This document shows, in pieces, positions 43,272-51,728 of a stretch of DNA of 64,000 nt. The notes beneath the pieces are model-generated. The model worked only from the letters and a program-made list of their open reading frames with translations. It made no database searches and was not told the DNA's origin. The stretch comes from Slackia equolifaciens (GTDB lineage: Bacteria > Actinomycetota > Coriobacteriia > Coriobacteriales > Eggerthellaceae): positions 52,449 to 116,448 of the forward strand of contig NZ_QIBX01000006.1 of NCBI RefSeq assembly GCF_003725995.1, read 5' to 3'. Numbering within the stretch: the first letter of the stretch is position 1; every line of letters starts with the position of its first letter. The position numbers and the translations under genes are program-made.

Positions 43272-44498
43272 ATGGCCGGAGTACAAGTCAAAAGCGAGAT
43301 TGGCAAACTGCGCAAGGTGATTTTGCACCGCCCTGGGCGCGAGCTGCTCAACCTTACCCCTGATTCTCTTGAGCGTCTGCTGTTCGATGATATTCCGTAT
43401 TTGGAAGTGGCGCAGCAGGAGCACGATGCCTTCGCGCAAAAGCTTCGCGACAACGGCGTGGAGGTTCTTTATCTCGAGCGCTTGATGGCCGATGTGATTC
43501 GCGACAATCGCCAGGTGCGCGAGCAGTTCATCGACCAATGGTTGGATGAAGCCGACATCCATACGCCGTACTGGCGCGGCCTGTGCAAAGAGTACCTCGA
43601 TTCGCACTATGCCGATGCGCAGGCGCTGGTCGATAAGACTATGGAGGGCATGGCGCTTTCCGAATTTGAGATTGACCGCTCCAATATGCTGGTTGATCTG
43701 GTATCCGGTCCCACCGAGATGATCGTGGACCCCATGCCTAACCTGTATTTCACGCGTGACCCATTTGCCATGATCGGCAACGGCGTTTCGGTGAATCGCA
43801 TGTATAGCGTCACGCGCCGCCGCGAAACCATCTACGGCGACTATATTTTCAAGTATCACCCCGATTTTGCCGGCACGCCGCGCTACTACACCCGCGATTC
43901 TTCGTTCCGTATCGAGGGCGGCGATATCCTCAATATCAACGACCACGTGCTAGCCATTGGAATCTCGCAGCGCACGCAGCCCGATGCCATCGATGCCATT
44001 GCGAAGAGTCTCTTCAACGACGAGACGTCCACCATCGACACCGTTCTGGCGTTCGATATTCCCAAAAGCCGTGCGTTCATGCATCTGGACACCGTGTTCA
44101 CGCAGGTCGATTACGACAAGTTCACCATTCACCCTGGCATCTTGGGTCCGCTGACCGTCTTTGAGATCACCCCCGATGGCAAGGGCGACATTCGCATCAA
44201 GGAGATGGATTCCGATTTGGAAAGTATCCTGGCGAAGTACATGGGTCATTCGGTGAAACTCTTGCAGTGCGGAGCGGGCGACCGTATTGCCGCCGAGCGC
44301 GAGCAGTGGAACGACGGTTCCAACACGCTGTGCATTGAGCCCGGCAAGATCGTGGTGTATGCGCGCAACAACGTTACCAACGACTATCTGTACAAAGAGG
44401 GCCTTGACCTGGTTGTCATTCCCAGTGCAGAGCTTTCTCGCGGCCGCGGCGGCCCGCGCTGCATGAGCATGCCGGCCTGGCGCGAACTGCTGGTTTAA
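43272..44498 (+). CDS. arcA: Arginine deiminase
   Basis: A 408-residue enzyme converting arginine to citrulline and ammonia, the first step of the energy-yielding arginine deiminase pathway. All landmarks are present: MPNLYFTRDPFAMIGNG, FRIEGGDILNIN (Glu), FMHLDTVFTQVD (His), and the nucleophile Cys in RGRGGPRCMSMP at the C-terminus. AAGGAGG at 43257-43263 sets the ATG at 43272. The antiporter follows after a hairpin-rich gap. The carbamoyltransferase and carbamate kinase genes are not in the window. Confidence 0.97.
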   Translation: MAGVQVKSEIGKLRKVILHRPGRELLNLTPDSLERLLFDDIPYLEVAQQEHDAFAQKLRDNGVEVLYLERLMADVIRDNRQVREQFIDQWLDEADIHTPYWRGLCKEYLDSHYADAQALVDKTMEGMALSEFEIDRSNMLVDLVSGPTEMIVDPMPNLYFTRDPFAMIGNGVSVNRMYSVTRRRETIYGDYIFKYHPDFAGTPRYYTRDSSFRIEGGDILNINDHVLAIGISQRTQPDAIDAIAKSLFNDETSTIDTVLAFDIPKSRAFMHLDTVFTQVDYDKFTIHPGILGPLTVFEITPDGKGDIRIKEMDSDLESILAKYMGHSVKLLQCGAGDRIAAEREQWNDGSNTLCIEPGKIVVYARNNVTNDYLYKEGLDLVVIPSAELSRGRGGPRCMSMPAWRELLV

Positions 44499-44524
44499 CG
44501 AAGCGCTCTCGTTGCCTTGCGGCG

Positions 44525-44566
44525 GCGGTTGTAAAAGCGCTCAGACCTCCGGCCTTTTGCAACCGC
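44525..44566 (+). promoter_or_regulatory. First hairpin of arcA-arcD intercistronic region
   Basis: GCGGTTGTAAAAG (44525-44537) pairs with CTTTTGCAACCGC (44554-44566), 12 of 13 bases, with a 16-base loop. It lies just before a terminator stem, a layout seen in attenuators, although no alternative pairing between the two was found. Confidence 0.6.
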
Positions 44567-44579
44567 ATACGCACCTCAG

Positions 44580-44615
44580 GGGGCGGCCTCGCATACGGGC
44601 GGGCCGCCCTTTTTC
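44580..44615 (+). terminator. Terminator/attenuator between arcA and arcD
   Basis: GGGCGGCC (44581-44588) pairs with GGCCGCCC (44602-44609), followed by TTTTTC. It would reduce antiporter expression relative to arcA. Confidence 0.8.
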
Positions 44616-44651
44616 GAAGCTTCCAAAGCGTTTAACCCCGAGGAGGGGATC

Positions 44652-46100
44652 ATGTCTGAAAACAAGAATGGCTTGGGCCTTTTTGCGCTCATCGGGTTTG
44701 TAGTGAGCTCCTGCATTGGCTCTGGCGTATTTGCCACCACCGGACAGCTTGCCAACGTTGCCGCACCGGGACCTGCGCTCATCGCCTGGGTGGTTGTGGG
44801 CTTGGGCTTTTTATTCCTGGCTCTCTCTTTGGCCGATTTGGGCGCAAAGCGCCCCGATGTCGAAGGGCTGTACGAGTTCGCCTCGGAGGGCTTTGGCCCC
44901 TTTGCGGGCTTCCTCTCGGGCTGGGGCTATTGGCTTTCGGCCTGGCTTGGCAACGTGGGGTTCGCCACGATGATCGCCCAGGTGCTGGCGGGCGCCATCC
45001 CCGGCGTGTTCAGCACGGGCGTGGCGGGCAGCCCCAATATGGTCGCTATAGCGGCGGTCTCGGTGTTTTTGTGGGCCATCACGTTTCTGGTCATCAACGG
45101 CGTTGAAAGCGCCGCGCTGCTGAACTCCGTCGTCATGGTGGTTAAGATCGCGGCGATTTTCATCTTCATCGCGTTCGCCGCCATCTGCTTCAACGCCGGC
45201 GTGTTCACTGCCGACTTTTGGGGCACGCTCGAGCGCAATGCGGCCGTCATCGCGCAAAACGGCGTGAGCCTGGGCGATGTCCCGCAGCAGGTCATCAACT
45301 GCATCCTCATCATGATGTGGATGTTCATAGGCATCGAGGGGGCGAGCGTGATGAGCGCGCGCGCCAACAAGAAAAGCGACGTGGGCCGCGCGACCATCAT
45401 CGGCTTGGTGGTGCTGCTGGTGCTCTACATTGGGGCGTCCATTTTGCCCTACGGCGTAATGCCCTACGAGGCGCTGATCGCGGCGCCGAGCCCCGCCACC
45501 ACCACCGTGTTCGAATACATGGCGCCCGGCTGGGGCGGGACATTTTTGAACGTTTCCATCATTGTCGCGGTGCTTGGGTGCTGGCTGTCGTTCACCATGC
45601 TTCCCGCCGAAACGTCCTCTGGCATGTCGCGCGACCACTTGCTGCCGGCCAGTTGGAACAAGATGAACAAGAAGGGCGCCCCGCGCATGGCGTTGATCAT
45701 TGTGAGCGCATGCGCCCAGGTTGTGCTGGTGGTTGCCCACTTCGCCGCCGACGCCTACACGTTTGCCATTAGCATGTGCACCGTGACCATCATCACCAGC
45801 TGGTCGCTTGCGGCCGCATACCAGATCAAGCTGGGCATCAAAAACGGGAGCGCCAAAAGCATCATCTTTGGGGCCGCCGCGCTGACGTTCCAGGTGGCGA
45901 GCGTGCTGCTTTCCGGCTGGACGTGGATGCTGCTTTCGTGCTTGGGCTACATCCCCGGGTTCTATTTCTACCTGAAGGCGCGCAAAGAGGGCGGCGCTGC
46001 GGGCCTCACCAAGGGCGAGAAGGTGGCCTGCGCCGTCATCGCGTTGCTGGGCGCAGCGAGCATACCGCTCACGATTGTCGGAGTCATTCCGGTGTTTTAG
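44652..46100 (+). CDS. arcD: Arginine:ornithine antiporter (APC superfamily)
   Basis: A 482-residue transporter with about 12-13 membrane helices. The first helix holds LIGFVVSSCIGSGVFATTGQ, the APC-superfamily substrate-binding motif, and MWMFIGIEGASVMSARANKK is the consensus of the basic amino acid antiporter group. It exchanges arginine for ornithine in the deiminase pathway, which fits its place behind arcA. GAGGAGGGG precedes the ATG at 44652. Exact substrates are inferred from context. Confidence 0.92.
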   Translation: MSENKNGLGLFALIGFVVSSCIGSGVFATTGQLANVAAPGPALIAWVVVGLGFLFLALSLADLGAKRPDVEGLYEFASEGFGPFAGFLSGWGYWLSAWLGNVGFATMIAQVLAGAIPGVFSTGVAGSPNMVAIAAVSVFLWAITFLVINGVESAALLNSVVMVVKIAAIFIFIAFAAICFNAGVFTADFWGTLERNAAVIAQNGVSLGDVPQQVINCILIMMWMFIGIEGASVMSARANKKSDVGRATIIGLVVLLVLYIGASILPYGVMPYEALIAAPSPATTTVFEYMAPGWGGTFLNVSIIVAVLGCWLSFTMLPAETSSGMSRDHLLPASWNKMNKKGAPRMALIIVSACAQVVLVVAHFAADAYTFAISMCTVTIITSWSLAAAYQIKLGIKNGSAKSIIFGAAALTFQVASVLLSGWTWMLLSCLGYIPGFYFYLKARKEGGAAGLTKGEKVACAVIALLGAASIPLTIVGVIPVF

Positions 46101-46148
46101 AAACGTCCGCCGAATTGCGCATTCGGCGCGCTGCATAGCACATTCTCT

Positions 46149-46180
46149 AGGGCGTGCTCAAGGCGGGCGCGCCCTTTTTG
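46149..46180 (+). terminator. Terminator after arcD
   Basis: AGGGCGTGC (46149-46157) pairs with GCGCGCCCT (46167-46175), followed by TTTTG. Confidence 0.8.
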
Positions 46181-46201
46181 CGCTTGTTTTTCGATGCATG
46201 C

Positions 46202-46237
46202 AAAAAGCCCGCTCGGGGGAGGGAACCGAGCGGGCTT
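46202..46237 (-). terminator. Terminator of reverse-strand flavoprotein gene
   Basis: AAAAAGCCCGCTCGG and CCGAGCGGGCTT form a 12-bp stem; on the reverse strand it ends in a T-run and closes the gene at 46356-48128. Confidence 0.85.
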
Positions 46238-46355
46238 GAGAGGGGGCTTCGATAAGGAGTATCTGCGCGTCGGGTGGGCAGCATGCCGAGCATCGCGCGC
46301 AGGTCCGGCGGCCCGGGGCACACCGAACAAAACGCTCGGTGCGCCCCGGAATCCC

Positions 46356-48128
46356 TTAGATGCCCTTGGCGGCGTTCGTGCCGGCCAAGCGGCCGAAGCT
46401 CATAGCGGTGCCCAGGCTGATGCCCGCCACCACAACGGGGTATTCAACCAAGAACCTGCGGCCCATGGTGTTGCCGGCAACGTAGAGGCCGGGAATCACC
46501 TTGTCGTTGTTGTCGAGCGCGTGCATGTTGATATCGCAGTCGATGCCGCCCACCAAAACCAGCATGCCGGCGCTAGCGAACTGGCACGCATAGAACGGCG
46601 GGTTCTCCACGGGGAACATGCGCTTGGGCATTTTGCCGAAGTCCTCGTCTACGCCCTTGTGGCACAGCTCGTTGTAGCGTTCGATGGACGCCTTTGCTGC
46701 CTCGGCGGGAAGACCCATCTGGGCAATCAGATCGTCAATGGTGTCGGCCTTGACGGTGACGGCCTGCTCCACCATCTCGTCGGTGGTGTAGCCCAAACCA
46801 AAGCCAGCGAGCACAGTGGGATATTTGTCAACTTCGTCGGCAGGGATGTAGTGATTCACATAGCCATGGCCATCGGGCATGTCCTTAATCTGCTCAGGCC
46901 ACTTGGAATCGAAGATCTGCCACGACTTCACGCCAGCTGCGCGATCCTCTTCGTTGTCGGAGACGGGCTGGCGAGTCAACTGATCAGCAATATTCTGGCC
47001 AGGCACGTCTTCGTTCATGAAGCGCTCACCGCGCAGGTTCAGCTGCAGGTAGGAGTCGACGCCCAGCGCACCGCCCATGTGGTGCGTCATAGGGGCGTGC
47101 GGGCCAAGCTCCATCTTGGCGCCTGCCCACATGCACATCAGGTGGCCATCGCCGGTGTTGCCGATGTTTCCAGCAGCATCCATCGTACCGTAGAAGCTGG
47201 TGAACTCATTAGCCCAGGGGATGTAGTACTGACGCATCTCCATGTTGTTTCCGTAGTCGCCGGTGGTCACAACCACGGATTTGCAGTTGATTTTGGTGTA
47301 TTTGCCATCCATGTCATGCACATAGATGCCGCTGATGGCGCCATCGTCGCCCTTGATGAGCTGTTCGCCCCAGGTAGCAAACATGATTTCTACGTTACCG
47401 GTGTCGATCGCAGCCTGCTGAGCGGCCTGACATGCCCATTGCATGTTGGGATTCGTGGTGATGGTGCCGTGGAAGTAGGGGTAGTATTCCTCGTGCCAGT
47501 CGTAGCCCTCAAGTGGCGGGAAGCATTTGGGGCGGATGTAGTTGGGCTTGTCGGTCTTCTGATTGGCCGCGGTGGTGGGCAGCACTTCATAATCGGCGCC
47601 CTCGATGAACCAGTCGAAGTCCTCGCCTGAGTGGTCATACCAGTATCCCAAGAACTCAGGATCGGGACGATAAGCCATGTCTTTCATGAGCTCGTTGATG
47701 ATGTCCTCTTTCGGAGCCCATTCGATGCCCAAGTCTTTCTGAATCTGGGAACCCACAACGCCGAAGTCGCCGGCCATGGAAACTACGGTGAAGTTGCTCT
47801 CGTCCTGCTTCTCAATAACGATGACCTTGGCGCCCTCTTCGGCAGCTGCCTTGGCGGCGGCGGAGCCAGCTAGGCCGTAGCCCACGATTACAACATCGCA
47901 GTCCTTCTCTTCGGCCACCTCGGCGGGAACCTCGGGGGCGGTCATGAAGGAGGGCTGGAAGGTCAGCGGATCTCCACCGGTCGTTGTGGCACCACTGCCG
48001 CTGGTGGCTCCTTCTGCGGAATCGGCTTTACCGGCGGGAGCGCATCCCGCCAAGCCGGCGCCGGCTACGGCGGCTGCGGCGGCTCCAAGGCCCAAGAATG
48101 CGCGGCGGCTGAGGTCTTGTTTGGTCAT
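46356..48128 (-). CDS. Tat-exported FAD-dependent reductase (module 1)
   Basis: A 590-residue exported flavoprotein. The Tat motif LSRRAFLG is followed by lipobox LAGC. The FAD fold begins at CDVVIVGYGLAGSAAAKAA (~75). The body has GNTGDGHLMCMWAGAKMELG and GERFMNEDVPG, and the C-terminal FAD block is IPGLYVAGNTMGRR then AMSFGRLAGTNAA. The Arg used by fumarate reductases four residues after the N-E pair is Gly here, so another unsaturated or oxidised substrate is likely (inference). No haem or FMN domain is fused, so electrons must come from a separate cytochrome. ATG 48128 has GAGGAGAGGG upstream. It is divergent from a LuxR gene. Confidence 0.88.
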   Translation of the reverse strand: MTKQDLSRRAFLGLGAAAAAVAGAGLAGCAPAGKADSAEGATSGSGATTTGGDPLTFQPSFMTAPEVPAEVAEEKDCDVVIVGYGLAGSAAAKAAAEEGAKVIVIEKQDESNFTVVSMAGDFGVVGSQIQKDLGIEWAPKEDIINELMKDMAYRPDPEFLGYWYDHSGEDFDWFIEGADYEVLPTTAANQKTDKPNYIRPKCFPPLEGYDWHEEYYPYFHGTITTNPNMQWACQAAQQAAIDTGNVEIMFATWGEQLIKGDDGAISGIYVHDMDGKYTKINCKSVVVTTGDYGNNMEMRQYYIPWANEFTSFYGTMDAAGNIGNTGDGHLMCMWAGAKMELGPHAPMTHHMGGALGVDSYLQLNLRGERFMNEDVPGQNIADQLTRQPVSDNEEDRAAGVKSWQIFDSKWPEQIKDMPDGHGYVNHYIPADEVDKYPTVLAGFGLGYTTDEMVEQAVTVKADTIDDLIAQMGLPAEAAKASIERYNELCHKGVDEDFGKMPKRMFPVENPPFYACQFASAGMLVLVGGIDCDINMHALDNNDKVIPGLYVAGNTMGRRFLVEYPVVVAGISLGTAMSFGRLAGTNAAKGI

Positions 48129-48304
48129 TTCCCTCTCCTCTCTTGTGGTTCCCCGTATTGCGCGGGGCGGTGCGGGCGTATCCCGCGTGCTGGGGTAATC
48201 TCTGCTTCGCTCTGCATGTGCGAGGCGCCCCAACGAGGCAAACCATACTCTGCGGCGCTCATATTTGCGCCACCTTGAGCCGGGTGGTTTTTGCCGTCGA
48301 CATT

Positions 48305-48323
48305 CCTACCCGTAGCGGGTAGG
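48305..48323. promoter_or_regulatory. Palindrome in the LuxR/flavoprotein divergon (module 1)
   Basis: CCTACCCG-TAG-CGGGTAGG is a perfect 8-bp inverted repeat with a 3-base centre in the 249-base divergent region, a natural site for the LuxR-type dimer next to it. Confidence 0.6.
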
Positions 48324-48377
48324 GGTCTTTGAGAAGGGTGTGTGTTATGCTGGTCAGGGGTTTTAAAGGGGAGGGAA

Positions 48378-49922
48378 ATGAATCGCATCAGGCAATACGT
48401 CGAAGGCCTCAGGCCGATCGACTTCTGCTTTCTGGGCGGCTACGCCCTTTATCTTGCATTCGGCTATATGGCGTTTGAATCGTCTACGGTGCTGTCGTCA
48501 GGCGGCGATCTGGGTGCTCAGGCGATATCGCTGTTTATCATTGTGACTCTGGCGGGGCGTCTTGCGGCGTTTGTGGGCGCGGCATTGGTGTCGGTGCGCC
48601 ATCCCGGCTTAGGGCCGGTGGGATTCATCGCTGTGGCTTCCGTATTGGGGCTGGCGGGTTTTTTGGTCATGGGGATGCTGCTGCAATTTGTGCTTGATGT
48701 TCCTGCGGTCACGACGCTTCCCTGGCTGGGCTTGTCGGGGGCATTGCTGGGTGCTGCTGCAGCGGTGGGCGGTCTGGTGTGGGCGCGCTTTGTGAGCATG
48801 CTAGGAATACGTGCGGCGTATTTATATGTGGTGTTCTCCAATCTCACAAGCTTACCGGTATATTTCATTATCACGTTGCTCCCTTCTGCGACATACGTGC
48901 CTTTATGCTGCGTGGTGTTTTTCACCTCGATGGCGCTTGCTAAACCCTGTATCGATATGCGCCCGGCAACTACGGAATGCATCACTCGCGACGCCGTGCG
49001 TGAGGCGAGCGCGCGGTTGTGGCGTCCGGTGTTGGGCACATGCGTGCTGGCGTTTATGAGTGGATTCATGCTGCAGGTGGCGTTGTGGCACCCCATTCCG
49101 TTGGATGTGTTCCAGGGTACGTCGCTTATCACGCAGTTTGTTGTGATGGCCGCGCTTTTGGTGCCGGCGCTAGTGGTGAAACGTCCCATCGCTTTGGCCT
49201 CGGTATACAAGGTGGCATTGCCGCTTTCGGCTATGGGTTTTTTACTGTTGCCTGTTATCTGGACAAACGGCGGTGGGCTGGCCAACGCATGTGCACAGTT
49301 GGGCTACCTTGTGGCGGGTATTATTTTGTGGTGCATGTTGGCCGACAATGCTCGAGAGCTGCGTCTGCCGAGCGCTCTGTTGTTTTCGCTCGGATCTGGC
49401 TGCATCGTGATTGCGCAGATGGTGGGTGCCGTCGTTGGATTTGTGGGGCGCAAGACGCTTGCTCCGGGCGATGTGACGGTAACTGCTGTGGCACTAGTGT
49501 CCATCTACGCGGTGGCTATGGTGTCGATGTTTTTGTTCAAGGATCGAAGCTTCAAAGGCAAGTCGGCCGAGCATGCGGGCGATGCGGCGAATCGGTCGGA
49601 CGCCCGGGGCGCGATGGCTGTAGCCGCAAGGGAAAATGAAGCGTCGGACGTTGAGGCTGCGGAAACCGAGGGGAGTGGACGCTCGGCGCTTGATGTGATG
49701 CGTGAATGCTGCGATGCCATAGGCGAACGGGCGCACCTGACGCCTCGCGAACGCGAGATTTTTCTGTATCTAGGGCGTGGTCACACCGTCTCCGCTATTG
49801 CTAAAGAGCTTGTGGTGTCGGAAAACACCGTGAAGTTCCACGTCAAGAGCATCTATCAAAAGCTTGACGTGCACTCCCGCGCTGACGTAATGGCGCTCAT
49901 AGATAAAGAGCGTGTGCGTTAG
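48378..49922 (+). CDS. Membrane-bound LuxR-type regulator (12-TM + HTH, module 1)
   Basis: A 514-residue protein with about 12 membrane helices over residues ~12-390 and a LuxR/GerE helix-turn-helix at the C-terminus (~450-512; LTPREREIFLYLGRGHTVSA, SENTVKFHVKSIYQKLDVHS). Between them is a polar ~60-residue linker. The fold resembles a transporter whose cytoplasmic end has gained a DNA-binding domain, so the substrate of the nearby reductase may be its ligand (inference). The start at 48378 has GGGGAGGG. It is divergent from the flavoprotein at 46356-48128. Confidence 0.9.
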   Translation: MNRIRQYVEGLRPIDFCFLGGYALYLAFGYMAFESSTVLSSGGDLGAQAISLFIIVTLAGRLAAFVGAALVSVRHPGLGPVGFIAVASVLGLAGFLVMGMLLQFVLDVPAVTTLPWLGLSGALLGAAAAVGGLVWARFVSMLGIRAAYLYVVFSNLTSLPVYFIITLLPSATYVPLCCVVFFTSMALAKPCIDMRPATTECITRDAVREASARLWRPVLGTCVLAFMSGFMLQVALWHPIPLDVFQGTSLITQFVVMAALLVPALVVKRPIALASVYKVALPLSAMGFLLLPVIWTNGGGLANACAQLGYLVAGIILWCMLADNARELRLPSALLFSLGSGCIVIAQMVGAVVGFVGRKTLAPGDVTVTAVALVSIYAVAMVSMFLFKDRSFKGKSAEHAGDAANRSDARGAMAVAARENEASDVEAAETEGSGRSALDVMRECCDAIGERAHLTPREREIFLYLGRGHTVSAIAKELVVSENTVKFHVKSIYQKLDVHSRADVMALIDKERVR

Positions 49923-49928
49923 ACGAAG

Positions 49929-51437
49929 CTACACCGCTTGTTCGGGGTGGTGGCCAAGCGTTTTGGGTATTTCCATCGCAGTGGTCTGCAAGCCTTCCTC
50001 TTCCTCAATAAGATCGATGAGCTGTTGTTGCGAATGAACGTCAAGTTTGCGGTAGATGTTCTTGATATGGCTTTTTACCGTTTCGTCTCCGATGGTGAGC
50101 TCTTCGCGTATATAGGCTCGATTGCGCCCCTTTGCCAAGAGCGAAAGCACTTCTGTTTCGCGTGGTGAAAGGTGGCAGCGCTGTGCGATTCTCATGACGG
50201 CGGACTCCACGGGCGATTCCTCGTTTTCGTCTATAGGCCGTATCGACCCCCATCCCGTAACCGCAGACCCACGACCCAATACAAAAAGGGCAACAAGGAG
50301 AATACAAAATATGAGTAGTGCAGACATCATCGCCATATTCGATTCTTCTTGAAAAAATGCTGCCGCTTCTACAGCTATAACTGACCCAAAGAGCTGGCCC
50401 ACTTGGATGGCGAGCATGCCCCAGCACGCCATCCATCCCGAAGGCGTAGCGCTCCGGGCTGACAAAACTGGCCACAACGCCCAAAGGACAATGTAGAAGT
50501 ATTGATATCCCAATTGATGAACCGCTGTGCCTATGACGTTGAGGGGTTCATGCAACGATAGAAATAAGAAGCCTGCAGCCATCAGGGGAAGTGCCACCTG
50601 GTAGGTCAGGTGGTCAAAATCCATTTTATATACGCTTATGGTTAGATAAATCGCAATGGATCCAGCCACAATTGCTGCAATATTTAATAAATCTCGAATA
50701 ACAATCCAATCATTCTCGATGGGCGCCATCGCTCCTTTCATGATGCCGAACGAGAAACCAAAAAACGCTGCCACGGCTATCATGCCCCACGGGGGGAGTG
50801 TTTTCACGTGAATGTTTCGGTTGTGGGCGGGGAGTGTGGGCAAATCGCGGCTAAAGTGCATGAGGAATACTACGCTCAGACAGGGAAGAATGGCAACGAC
50901 GGTCTGGGCGATTGGAACGGGCAATTGGAGAATAATAAAGTAGGCACCTGCTCCGATGATTGAAGCCATGACGCTGCATTGAATTATTCGACGCGGTCCC
51001 ATCGATGAGATAGATTCGCTCCATAGGACAACGATGATGCCGCTGCCTACGCCTGTGGCGATTGCTCCCAGCACGTATAGGGTTACGAAAAGTTCGTCAG
51101 GGGCTAATGCGGACATATGAGACAGCGCAAGCGTCCCCAGTGTCGAAAGGGCGCCTGCAATTTGAGCGAGAAATTGAATGTTTGCGAGGGGATTTCGCGT
51201 GCGGACAACGAGCAAAAGAAGCGCGATGGTGACGACGTTTGCTAAAAGCGAGAAGAGCCATAAAGGTTCGAGAGAGGGCACTTCTGTTATGGAAAGCAGC
51301 TTTGCGGCCTTGGCGATACTTGCCCGCTCACCCTCCTGATAGAAAAGCGAGCTCCAAAACACGCACCAGATCCATGTCCAATGAGCCGAAAAGCCAAGCA
51401 CGTCAGACGTGCGCCAAGCGCTTTGCGTGCGATGCAT
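49929..51437 (-). CDS. Membrane-bound LuxR-type regulator (12-TM + HTH, module 2)
   Basis: A 502-residue protein of the same design as its neighbour at 48378-49922: about 12 helices (~15-395), then an HTH at ~425-485 (LSPRETEVLSLLAKGRNRAY, GDETVKSHIKNIYRKLDVHS). The two LuxR genes converge with six bases between stops and no terminator. GAGGAGGG sets the start at 51437; a longer frame lacks a site. It is divergent from the flavoprotein at 51729-53537. Its leader holds a 10-bp hairpin at 51451-51495. The gene is more AT-rich than module 1. Confidence 0.9.
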   Translation of the reverse strand: MHRTQSAWRTSDVLGFSAHWTWIWCVFWSSLFYQEGERASIAKAAKLLSITEVPSLEPLWLFSLLANVVTIALLLLVVRTRNPLANIQFLAQIAGALSTLGTLALSHMSALAPDELFVTLYVLGAIATGVGSGIIVVLWSESISSMGPRRIIQCSVMASIIGAGAYFIILQLPVPIAQTVVAILPCLSVVFLMHFSRDLPTLPAHNRNIHVKTLPPWGMIAVAAFFGFSFGIMKGAMAPIENDWIVIRDLLNIAAIVAGSIAIYLTISVYKMDFDHLTYQVALPLMAAGFLFLSLHEPLNVIGTAVHQLGYQYFYIVLWALWPVLSARSATPSGWMACWGMLAIQVGQLFGSVIAVEAAAFFQEESNMAMMSALLIFCILLVALFVLGRGSAVTGWGSIRPIDENEESPVESAVMRIAQRCHLSPRETEVLSLLAKGRNRAYIREELTIGDETVKSHIKNIYRKLDVHSQQQLIDLIEEEEGLQTTAMEIPKTLGHHPEQAV

Positions 51438-51450
51438 CGTGTCCCTCCTC

Positions 51451-51495
51451 AAGGCGGCAATTGCAGTGGTACATACGTGAGCTTTTTGCCGCCTT
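51451..51495 (-). promoter_or_regulatory. Leader hairpin of module 2 LuxR gene
   Basis: AAGGCGGCAA (51451-51460) and TTGCCGCCTT (51486-51495) are perfect 10-bp arms 25 bases apart. On the reverse strand the stem ends next to the GAGGAGGG ribosome site. A reverse-strand TATAAT at 51507-51512 would start the transcript at about 51500, so the hairpin would open the mRNA. Confidence 0.6.
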
Positions 51496-51728
51496 CCCCT
51501 CTTTTCATTATATATCCGAGGAAAGAATGGATGTGAAGTGAATGCTTCGAGGGCATCCCCCTGGTGGGGGGAAAGATGCGTCATCAGCGTGTTTAACCCT
51601 CTCAACGGGATAGAAAACATTCGCAACGACCTGTAGGGTTCAAAGAGCGCAGCGAGTGGCTGCGTGGAATCCGATCACCCCAACAAAATGGGACGTTCGG
51701 TTCTGTGCCATCAATGAGGAGGGTAACC

